In this document: in pieces, positions 52,227 through 59,890 of the stretch
How the letters are laid out: each line of letters starts with the position of its first letter
How positions within the stretch are numbered: position 1 is the first letter of the stretch
The notes under the pieces: generated by a model
Seen by the model: only the letters and a program-made list of their open reading frames with translations
What the model was told of the DNA's origin: nothing
The model's database searches: none
Program-made: the position numbers and the translations under genes
Origin: Imperialibacter roseus
GTDB taxonomy: Bacteria > Bacteroidota > Bacteroidia > Cytophagales > Cyclobacteriaceae
NCBI RefSeq assembly: GCF_032999765.1
Contig: NZ_CP136051.1
Span: 6,404,501-6,468,500, forward strand
Direction: 5' to 3'
DNA: 64,000 bases

Positions 52227-54146
52227 ATGATGATTCCGAGGTGTTTGGTGCTGATTTTCCTGCTTTTTGCTTCCTATTTTTCTTCCGGGCAATCAAGCCT
52301 TGACTCACTTCTCAATGATTGGAAACTAAGGAAAACGACGGACCCGGACACAACCACCGTTAATCTTCTAATTGATATCGCCACAGCGTATCAGTACGAC
52401 AACACTGACAGTGCGCTTTACTATTGCAGTTTGGCAGAGGACTATTCCAGAGATTTGGATTTTACACGTGGACTCGCCAGTAGCCTGACCAAGAAGGGCG
52501 TTTGCTACTACATCAGAGGTGTTTACGATCTGTCGCTCGATGCTCACTCAAGTGCTCTGGTGTTACATCGGCAGATTGGCAATGGAAAGGGGATGGCACT
52601 AAGCCTGAACGGGATCAGTTTGGTGTATCTCGGCAAGGACGACATGATCAGAACGATTGAGTATCAGAGGCAGTCAATTTGGTACAGTAAAAACAGCACT
52701 GACTCCTCCCTCCTGGCGAATAATTATTTTAACCTTGGCGTCGCTTTCGACGAGTTGCGACAGTTTGACAGCGCCTACCACTATCTCAATGCTTCTGTCA
52801 GGGTTTGCAATGTTTACAAAAATGAAAGGGTCAAGCTCATGGTAAACAATCGCCTGGCGCTTACTTATTTTCACGAGGGCAGGTACAGGGATGCCATCGA
52901 GCAATACAAAAAGGTGCTTAATGCGGGTTACTACCAAAGTAATTGGGAGAGCACATTTGCACATGCCGGTATGGCCGAGGCTTATATTAAGCTTGGCGAG
53001 CCCGTTATGGCTATCAGCCACGGACGTACCGCTTTGGACTATGCAGAGAGAGTGGGGGCAATGTGGGACAAGCAAAGAGCCTACGAGGTGCTGGCAGAGG
53101 CTTATGCTCAAAGCGGTGATTTTGAAAACGCCTTCGAAACACATAAGAAATACAAGCAGTTAAGTGACTCAATTCTTAGCGAAGCGAAAGAAAAAGAAAT
53201 AAACTTGCTGATGGTTAAATACCATGAAGCGGAGAATCAAAAACTTGCTCAGGCGAACAAGATTCAGGAAAAAGAGCTTCGGGTTACCTTTTTGGCTAGT
53301 ATTATTTTTGCAGTGGTGCTGGTATTCACAATGGCCGTTGCTTTTCTCTTATCGAGAAATAGCAAGACAAAGACGAGACTCAACATAAAACTCACGCAGC
53401 AAAATGATGACATTGCCAGGCAAAAGGAGCAGATAGAAAGGCAAAACGAAAGGCTTGAGGCATTGAATAGCACTAATTCACTGATACTTTCCATTATAAG
53501 CCATGACATGCGAAGTCCGATAGCTTCGATGCAGTCAACGATAGAATTGATGAAGGGAAAGTTTGGAACAGCGTTCAAAGACTACGCAGTATTTGACGAA
53601 CTCGGTAAACGAGTTGATAATGTAGCTACCATGCTCAACAACCTGCTCACTTGGGCAGGAGCGCAGTTTTCTGGCATTCAAACAACTATTGAGGAAGTCA
53701 ATGCCACTGCTGTTGTGCGGGATTTGGTGGCTGTTTATGGTTTTCAGGCCGGGGAAAAAGATATAAGCCTGGTTCACCAGCCGCAAGCCGATATTTTTTT
53801 GCGGGCGGATGTTTCCCAACTTAAAATCATTGTGCAAAACTTATTGAGCAACGCTATCAAATTCACGAGAAGAGGTGGTGAAGTGAGGATTCATTATTCG
53901 GAAAACAGCTCAATGACTTCGATACACATAGTGGACAATGGTGTTGGGATGACCGAAAAAAAACTAAATCTTATTCAAAATAAAGTAAGCAAAAGACTGA
54001 CCGAGCCCGGAACCAGCAATGAGCCGGGTACTGGCCTTGGTATTTTACTGGTCAAGCAATTCATTGCGAGCAACGAGGGCTCTATGGAAATCAAAAGTGA
54101 AGTAGGCAAAGGAACGGAGTTCATCATAAGCTTCAAGAAGGTATAG
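52227..54146 (+). CDS. Sensor histidine kinase with TPR sensing region
   Basis: From the ATG at 52227 the product has 639 residues. It has a signal peptide (CLVLIFLLFASYFSSGQ), five or so TPR-type helical repeats in the periplasm (about residues 60-330), a membrane helix (FLASIIFAVVLVFTMAVAFLL), a coiled coil (NDDIARQKEQIERQNERLEAL), then HisKA with the phospho-acceptor in IISHDMRSP and HATPase with NLLSNAIKF, DNGVGM and GTGLGILLVKQF. No receiver domain or response regulator is adjacent, so its partner is unknown. A TTG 15 bases upstream is an alternative start. Confidence 0.9.
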   Translation: MMIPRCLVLIFLLFASYFSSGQSSLDSLLNDWKLRKTTDPDTTTVNLLIDIATAYQYDNTDSALYYCSLAEDYSRDLDFTRGLASSLTKKGVCYYIRGVYDLSLDAHSSALVLHRQIGNGKGMALSLNGISLVYLGKDDMIRTIEYQRQSIWYSKNSTDSSLLANNYFNLGVAFDELRQFDSAYHYLNASVRVCNVYKNERVKLMVNNRLALTYFHEGRYRDAIEQYKKVLNAGYYQSNWESTFAHAGMAEAYIKLGEPVMAISHGRTALDYAERVGAMWDKQRAYEVLAEAYAQSGDFENAFETHKKYKQLSDSILSEAKEKEINLLMVKYHEAENQKLAQANKIQEKELRVTFLASIIFAVVLVFTMAVAFLLSRNSKTKTRLNIKLTQQNDDIARQKEQIERQNERLEALNSTNSLILSIISHDMRSPIASMQSTIELMKGKFGTAFKDYAVFDELGKRVDNVATMLNNLLTWAGAQFSGIQTTIEEVNATAVVRDLVAVYGFQAGEKDISLVHQPQADIFLRADVSQLKIIVQNLLSNAIKFTRRGGEVRIHYSENSSMTSIHIVDNGVGMTEKKLNLIQNKVSKRLTEPGTSNEPGTGLGILLVKQFIASNEGSMEIKSEVGKGTEFIISFKKV

Positions 54147-54327
54147 TATTTTACTTCTTTGCCCAACCCTTAATTTCGGTTGTCTAAAGATTTGGCGTCT
54201 ATGTCCCCCACTGCCCCCGCTTGGTCGAAATCACACATCGGCCATAGCAATTGATTCGTTGTAATAGTGATCTTTGTATCATCACTCTCTTCCATTACTC
54301 ACAACATTATTAATTATTTATTGATGC

Positions 54328-54352
54328 AATCCTTCAAAATGACGAAAGGATT
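54328..54352 (+). promoter_or_regulatory. Inverted repeat upstream of the PAS kinase gene
   Basis: AATCCTT (54328-54334) and AAGGATT (54346-54352) form a 7-base stem with an 11-base loop, 14 bases before the ATG at 54367. The right arm holds AAGGA, so the stem could mask a ribosome-binding sequence, though its spacing to the start is long. Confidence 0.3.
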
Positions 54353-54366
54353 ATGAGTTGTTTGCT

Positions 54367-56862
54367 ATGGAAAAAATAAAAGTTTTGCTGAGGGGAACTT
54401 ACCTCCCCTTGAAGTCGCTTCTGGCGTTTGTTTTTATTGCCTTGGCGTTGGTATCGGTCAACGATTTTCTCGTTTCTGAATATATACTAACGCATACACA
54501 AGCCTCACTTCTGCTATTGACAGGCGCAATGATCGCTATTTACGTGTACGTGCACATCACTAAAGCGTCATATACTAAACACCAGCGTGATAGCTATGCT
54601 TGGAATATAATGAACAACAGCCCTGAGATGGTTTGGGCTGTTAATGTGGAATACAAATTACTTTTTTTCAATGAGGCATTCCGATCTTCCATAAAGCTAT
54701 TTTCCGGGCACGATTGCCGCCTCGGAGATGATGTGCTAGCCATAGATATGGCTGAGGACAACAGTAAATGGAGGGAGCTGTATAATAAAGCATTAAGAGG
54801 GATTTCTTTTACATTCCGGGATAGCATATCGGAGGCTATCGGCAATGCAAGCTATGAAAATTCATTTCAACCTTTAAGGAGCCCAAAGAGCGGCAAAATT
54901 GAAGGAGTAACATGTGTAAGCCGGGACATAACCTGGAAAGTTGTTCAGGAAAAGAAGCTCCGGGAAAGCAACGAAAAATTACAGATGGTGGTGGATGGAG
55001 CCAAACTGGGCATTTGGGATCTTGATGTAAAAACCTGGAAGGCTCAATACAACGACCTGTTAAAAGGAATGTTAGGTTACCCTCCAAAAGAATCCGATAG
55101 GTCTCAGGTCGCCTGGCAGAATTTGTTTCATCCGGATGATCGGGATGAAGCGCTGGATTTGATGAAAAAACACTTCAAAGGCGAAATTGATATGATTGAT
55201 CTGGAATACCGGATGCAACATAAAGATGGCCGTTGGATATGGATACATAATAGGGGCAAGGTGATGGAAAGGGATAGTGATGGCAGAGCCGTTAGAGCCT
55301 TGGGCACACACACTGATATTACACAGCGAAAACTGGCCGAATCTGAGCTTCAAAAGCTCTCTTTGGTGGCAAGTAAAACACATAACGGAGTAGTTATAAC
55401 AGATGCCAATGCGAGGGTGGCATGGGTGAACGAAGCATATGAAAAGATGACGGGATTTACCCTTGCCGAAATAGTCGGTAAATACCCTGCGGATGTTGTT
55501 AGTGGGCCCGATACCGATAGTGAGGCTGTCAGGAGGATTAAGGAGAAGCTTGCTGGAAACCAAATCATTAGGGAAGAGGTTGTCTACTACAAAAAGAATG
55601 GTGAGAAAATATGGGTGTCGCTTGAGATTACTCCGATTTTTGATGCAAAAGGAAAACTTGAGCGATTCATCTCAATCGAGACAGATAATACCGAACGGAG
55701 GAAACAAGACAATCAGCGTATGATTCTGGAGGCAGCTGTTAAAAACATTGCGGAAGCAGTTTTGATTATAAACAAGCCATGCGGAAAAAATGACACAATG
55801 TACAGGGTTGTCTACTCCAATGACGCATTCTCTAAAATGACTGGATTTAGTCCGGAAGAGGTGGAGCAGAGGAATCCCATTAGTTTGCTAAGGGGCCCAA
55901 AATCTGATAGCGGGAAATTGACAAAAGTGTTTGATGCTATTACCAGCGAAAGCTATATCCAGGAGGATTTGGTTTCCTACAAAAAGAATGGAGAATCGTT
56001 TTGGATCAATTTGGCGGTGTCGCCTGTCGGGGATTTGAGCAACAACAACCAGCATTATTTCGTCGCCATAATAAAAAATATAAGCGAAAGAAAAGAAGCG
56101 CAAAGCGAGGCCTTGGGCCTAACCAATGAGCTTGTTGCCCGGAACAAGGAGCTGCAGGAATTTACACAAATTGTTTCTCACAACCTGAGAGCTCCGGTAG
56201 TCAATATTCTTGGGCTGACTCAAATATTTGATAGGTCGCAGGCTTTCAATCAATACAACCTGAAGATACTGAAGCATCTTACCGAGTCTGCACAACAACT
56301 GGACACAATCCTTATCGATCTGAATGACATTCTTCAGGTAAGAGAATCGTCTACTCAAGCGAAGCAGAAGTTTATCTTAAAAGACCTGGTTCAGCAAGTG
56401 CTTTCATCGTTCATACTTCAAATCGAGGAGTCTGGGGCTAAGATCAGTTTGCAAGTCGATGATTCTATTCAGCTTGAAGCAATCAGGGGGTACGTTCACT
56501 CTGTGGTTCATAATCTTACCACCAATGCGCTTAAATACAGGAACCCAAGGCGACCATTGGAGCTTGACGTTACTGCCTATACGACCAAAAATGATTTGGT
56601 TCTTTGGGTGAAGGACAATGGCTTGGGTATGGATACGAAGCTGATTGAGGGTAAGCTATTTAAGCTTTATAAGCGCTTTCATAGCCACGTTGAAGGAAAA
56701 GGAATGGGATTATTCCTGGTAAAAACTCAGGTGGAGAGAATGGGTGGCACGATCAAGGTGTTTAGCACACTTGGCAAGGGCACTGCCTTCAGGGTGACTA
56801 TTCCAAAGGAGAACTGCCTGGTGGAACGGGAGGAAATGCAATATGCCCTGGAGGTAAAGTAA
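54367..56862 (+). CDS. Multi-PAS sensor histidine kinase
   Basis: From the ATG at 54367 the product has 831 residues. Two N-terminal membrane helices (SLLAFVFIALALVSV and LLLLTGAMIAIYVYV) anchor it. Four PAS/PAC units follow, opening near NNSPEMVWAV, WDLDVKTWKAQYNDLL, HNGVVITDANARVAWVN and YSNDAFSKMTGFS. HisKA has IVSHNLRAPVVNI with the phospho-acceptor His, and HATPase has VHNLTTNALKY, DNGLGMD and GKGMGLFLVKTQVE. No receiver domain is fused. It is an orphan kinase here and probably signals to a regulator elsewhere. A TTG at 54358 is an alternative start. Confidence 0.92.
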   Translation: MEKIKVLLRGTYLPLKSLLAFVFIALALVSVNDFLVSEYILTHTQASLLLLTGAMIAIYVYVHITKASYTKHQRDSYAWNIMNNSPEMVWAVNVEYKLLFFNEAFRSSIKLFSGHDCRLGDDVLAIDMAEDNSKWRELYNKALRGISFTFRDSISEAIGNASYENSFQPLRSPKSGKIEGVTCVSRDITWKVVQEKKLRESNEKLQMVVDGAKLGIWDLDVKTWKAQYNDLLKGMLGYPPKESDRSQVAWQNLFHPDDRDEALDLMKKHFKGEIDMIDLEYRMQHKDGRWIWIHNRGKVMERDSDGRAVRALGTHTDITQRKLAESELQKLSLVASKTHNGVVITDANARVAWVNEAYEKMTGFTLAEIVGKYPADVVSGPDTDSEAVRRIKEKLAGNQIIREEVVYYKKNGEKIWVSLEITPIFDAKGKLERFISIETDNTERRKQDNQRMILEAAVKNIAEAVLIINKPCGKNDTMYRVVYSNDAFSKMTGFSPEEVEQRNPISLLRGPKSDSGKLTKVFDAITSESYIQEDLVSYKKNGESFWINLAVSPVGDLSNNNQHYFVAIIKNISERKEAQSEALGLTNELVARNKELQEFTQIVSHNLRAPVVNILGLTQIFDRSQAFNQYNLKILKHLTESAQQLDTILIDLNDILQVRESSTQAKQKFILKDLVQQVLSSFILQIEESGAKISLQVDDSIQLEAIRGYVHSVVHNLTTNALKYRNPRRPLELDVTAYTTKNDLVLWVKDNGLGMDTKLIEGKLFKLYKRFHSHVEGKGMGLFLVKTQVERMGGTIKVFSTLGKGTAFRVTIPKENCLVEREEMQYALEVK

Positions 56863-56957
56863 GACTTGGTAATGCACGGCAATGTGTAAACTCTCTCTTT
56901 CCATTATTAAATAAAGGTTGCATCTTGGCGGTTTAACTTCTAATAAGTTATTCCGCC

Positions 56958-58658
56958 TTGAAGCTTAAACTCAATATATGGCTCACACTTTGCCTCTTTG
57001 TTTTCAGCACCATTTTTATTCTGGTGGTGTTCAATATTACCTATTCGAGCCTTGAAGAGGAGCTTGTTTTAAGAGCAAAAGACAAATTAAACGCCGTTAA
57101 TATTCTTAAAAGACGGCTCATAGAGCTTCACCTGCGGGACAAGAAGCAAGAAGCGGATCACATTTTGTCAAACGCCGACCTACATGGCGTAAATGAGGCA
57201 GACCTGGTCGAAAACTTACAGTCGATATCCGAAATAAAACGAATAGAGGTTTTGCACGAATTTGACCCTAATCAGGTTCGGTTTGTAGCTAGCCTCGACT
57301 CGGACTCCACCTACTATAATTTTCTTTTCACGAGTGAGAAAAGGCAAGTCCGCCTGGTTTTTGGCTTGCAGGACATCCAGGATATTCTACTGGAGCGTAC
57401 CGGGCTTGGTGTGACAGGCGAGTCGTACGTAGTTAATGAGCGGCATCGCCTTATGTCGGCCTCTCTCTTTCACCCTCAGGAGTACCCTACTAACATTTCC
57501 AGCCCGAGCCACGGTGTGTTGTCGGCTATTGGCGGCAAAGAGGACGTCACGATTTACACCGACTACAGAGATGTGGGCGTGATGGGAGCTTTTCGGCCCG
57601 TTGATTTTTATGGGATAAAAATGGCCCTCTTAACAGAAATTGACCTCGACGAGCTCATGAGGCCTATCTATTCAATTAGAGAGAAGATGGTCATAGTTGT
57701 GGGGATTTTGATGGCGGTGTCGTTAGCCATTTCTGTTTTTCTTGGTAAAATTCTTTCGAACCCCATTGTGCAACTTCGAAGAGTGGCTGACCAACTGTCG
57801 CTTGGAACCTTACCTTCCGACATCCGACCTTCTGGTCCTGTGCTGGAAATGCAGCAGATCACACAGTCAATGGACAAGCTTATTCATTCTCTGAAGCAGA
57901 TTGCATCATTCGCCTCCGATATTGGTGAAGGCAAGATGGAGTCCACCTATGTAATGCTGAGCAGCCACGATGAATTGGGGAAAGCCATTCTCCAAATGCG
58001 GGATCAGCTGGTTACGCTAAACAATGAAAAAAATGCGCTTGAGCTCAACTCGAAGCGAGTATTGATTGAAGCCCAGGAGAAGGACCGGGAAAGGATTTCC
58101 AGGGATTTACACGATGGGCTTGGGGCATTGCTAACCACATTGAAGCTAAGAATGGAAAAGAGCGGCCTGTTGGTTGAAAATGCTGACATGCGAGATTTGA
58201 TTGAAAGAACTATTTCGGAAACCAGAAGCTTGGCAAGGAACCTGATGCCGGCAGTGCTTCGTGATTTTGGACTAAGCGAGGCCCTTGAACAGCTTATTTC
58301 GGACATTGAAGACAGTACTCAGATCAAAGTTCTATTTTTTAATGAGCTGGAGAACTCCAACTATAAACTTGAGAAGGACAAGCAAGTATATATTTACCGT
58401 GTGGTGCAGGAGGCGATCAACAATGCCATCAAGCATGCGCAATGTGACGAAATTCAACTCTCAATTACTGTTTTCGATGACCACCTGGCGTTGTATATAA
58501 AGGATAATGGCATTGGTTTTGAAGTTGAGCAGAAAGATGGATTCACCGGTCTGGGACTCAGAAATATTGAGGAGAGGATAAGATTAATGGGAGGTGTTTT
58601 TTACATAGAGTCAGGAAAAGCCGGAACGGGCATAGAGATAGAAATACCGATATCATGA
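56958..58658 (+). CDS. NarX-type sensor histidine kinase with Cache-like extracellular domain
   Basis: A 566-residue kinase. N-terminal membrane helix, then an extracytoplasmic region (about residues 35-230) with GLGVTGESYVVNERHRLMSASLF, typical of double-Cache sensors. A second membrane helix (MVIVVGILMAVSLAISVFLG) follows, then HAMP, and HisKA_3 with RISRDLHDGLGALLTTLKL (His acceptor), and HATPase (VQEAINNAIKHA, FTGLGLRNIEERIRLMGG). The start is TTG at 56958, as no suitable ATG exists. It overlaps the response-regulator gene by 4 bases, a clear cognate pair. Confidence 0.93.
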   Translation: MKLKLNIWLTLCLFVFSTIFILVVFNITYSSLEEELVLRAKDKLNAVNILKRRLIELHLRDKKQEADHILSNADLHGVNEADLVENLQSISEIKRIEVLHEFDPNQVRFVASLDSDSTYYNFLFTSEKRQVRLVFGLQDIQDILLERTGLGVTGESYVVNERHRLMSASLFHPQEYPTNISSPSHGVLSAIGGKEDVTIYTDYRDVGVMGAFRPVDFYGIKMALLTEIDLDELMRPIYSIREKMVIVVGILMAVSLAISVFLGKILSNPIVQLRRVADQLSLGTLPSDIRPSGPVLEMQQITQSMDKLIHSLKQIASFASDIGEGKMESTYVMLSSHDELGKAILQMRDQLVTLNNEKNALELNSKRVLIEAQEKDRERISRDLHDGLGALLTTLKLRMEKSGLLVENADMRDLIERTISETRSLARNLMPAVLRDFGLSEALEQLISDIEDSTQIKVLFFNELENSNYKLEKDKQVYIYRVVQEAINNAIKHAQCDEIQLSITVFDDHLALYIKDNGIGFEVEQKDGFTGLGLRNIEERIRLMGGVFYIESGKAGTGIEIEIPIS

Positions 58659-59284
58659 GTACTATTAAAGTCATAATTGCCGACGATCACCAGCTATTTC
58701 GGAATGGTCTCAGGGCTTTGTTGCAGGCGCAGGAAAGCGTTGAAATTGTTGGTGAGGCAGAAACTGGTGAGGCTCTTCTGAACCAGCTGACAACCACCAG
58801 GGCGGACATCATTCTGCTGGACATTTCTCTGCCAGACAAATCTGGGCTCGATATTCTCCCGCTGGTAAGAGAAAAATACCCTGACACAAAATGTATCATG
58901 CTTACCATGCATGAGGAGCTTCAGTACGTAAAGGAGAGCCTCAAGAAGGGGGCGTCGGGATACTTGCTTAAAGACACAAGCGAAAGTGAATTGCGGGAAG
59001 CTATACGTGGAGTATACCTCGGAAAGCGGCACTTTAAGAATAAGATATCGGAGCTTCTGCTGGAGGATATGTCCGGGCCGGGAAGCCCGTCACCTATACT
59101 TTCCGAAAGGGAAATTGAGATTGTGAAAATGGTGGCCGAGGGCAAAATCACCAAAGAAATAGCCGACAAGCTGTTCATTAGTGTTCGCACAGTAGAAACA
59201 CACCGGTCACGCATCATGAAAAAGCTCGGTGCCGCTAACGCTTCTGAGATGATCAACGCTGCTTATCGCCGTAAGCTCATTTAG
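58655..59284 (+). CDS. NarL/FixJ-type response regulator
   Basis: A 209-residue partner of the preceding kinase. Receiver domain: acidic pair in VIIADDHQLFRNG, phospho-acceptor Asp in DIILLDISLPDKSG (about residue 54) and the conserved Lys in GYLLKDTSE. The C-terminal LuxR-type HTH covers LSEREIEIVKMVAEGKITKEIADKLFISVRTVETHRSRIMKKLG. The TTACGTATTTTCCACAT direct repeat begins 3 bases after its stop and may be a target of this or another regulator. Confidence 0.95.
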   Translation: MSTIKVIIADDHQLFRNGLRALLQAQESVEIVGEAETGEALLNQLTTTRADIILLDISLPDKSGLDILPLVREKYPDTKCIMLTMHEELQYVKESLKKGASGYLLKDTSESELREAIRGVYLGKRHFKNKISELLLEDMSGPGSPSPILSEREIEIVKMVAEGKITKEIADKLFISVRTVETHRSRIMKKLGAANASEMINAAYRRKLI

Positions 59285-59286
59285 CG

Positions 59287-59341
59287 TTACGTATTTTCCA
59301 CATCTGATTACGTATTTTCCACATATCCGATTACCCATTTT
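59287..59341. repeat. Phased direct repeat TTACGTATTTTCCACAT
   Basis: Two identical 17-base copies start at 59287 and 59308, 21 bases apart (about two helical turns). A degenerate third copy (TTACCCATTTT) starts at 59331. They lie between the response-regulator stop and the small secreted protein gene, as expected for a multi-copy operator. Too few and too short for a CRISPR array. Confidence 0.6.
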
Positions 59342-59379
59342 TTGCGAAGGCCGGGGGTGCCGTTAGTTCGTTTATTTGT

Positions 59380-59715
59380 ATGAACATTAAACGCACCCTA
59401 ATTATGTTAAAGGCAGCAACAACAACCCTTATTCTTGGCCTGGCTATATGTTTCAGTGCCAATGCACAAAGCAAGTCTTTGAAAGGCCCGGCGTATAAAA
59501 ATGCCAGCCCGACTGAAAAGTATAAAGGAAGCAGCACCTTGCTGGTAAGAGGAAAAGCTCCCAAACCCAAGGGACCCGAGGCGAAAAATCAAAAGCCCTG
59601 GGATATTGACAAGTCGGAGTTTGTAGTGGTTAGGCTTGATGAATTAAAAGGAAAAAACACGAAGGGACTTAAAGGCCCAGCGTACAAAAACTATAAGCCT
59701 GAAGTGAATAACTAA
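59380..59715 (+). CDS. Small secreted protein with repeated KGPAYKN motif
   Basis: I do not recognise a named family. The 111-residue product has a signal peptide (TTTLILGLAICFSANAQ), giving a mature chain of about 80 residues, very rich in Lys, Pro and Gly. The heptapeptide-like unit LKGPAYKN occurs twice: right after the cleavage site and near the C-terminus, each followed by a Pro-containing tail (ASPTEKY and YKPEVNN). The protein is basic and probably extracytoplasmic. Start may also be the second ATG at 59404. It stands after the direct repeat and before a terminator. Confidence 0.75.
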   Translation: MNIKRTLIMLKAATTTLILGLAICFSANAQSKSLKGPAYKNASPTEKYKGSSTLLVRGKAPKPKGPEAKNQKPWDIDKSEFVVVRLDELKGKNTKGLKGPAYKNYKPEVNN

Positions 59716-59743
59716 TGCAGGAACATTGGTTGGTAGGTTGATT

Positions 59744-59770
59744 AGACCGGCAGAAGGCCGGTCTTTTTTT
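59744..59770 (+). terminator. Rho-independent terminator after the small secreted protein gene
   Basis: AGACCGGC (59744-59751) and GCCGGTCT (59757-59764) with a 5-base loop, then T7. Confidence 0.9.
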
Positions 59771-59890
59771 ACCTCTTCAGTAAGCTTCTAGGGAAATAAA
59801 GGCAGTCGCTACGATTGCCCGGGCAGCCTTTGGCGAAAAGGTGGATAGGTTCTTCGGTTGGTAGAGGTTGCCCAATTTCCCGTCCATTTT

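Noticed and set aside
59287-59341. Short CRISPR array
   Set aside because: Only two exact copies with a 4-base spacer between them and no cas genes.
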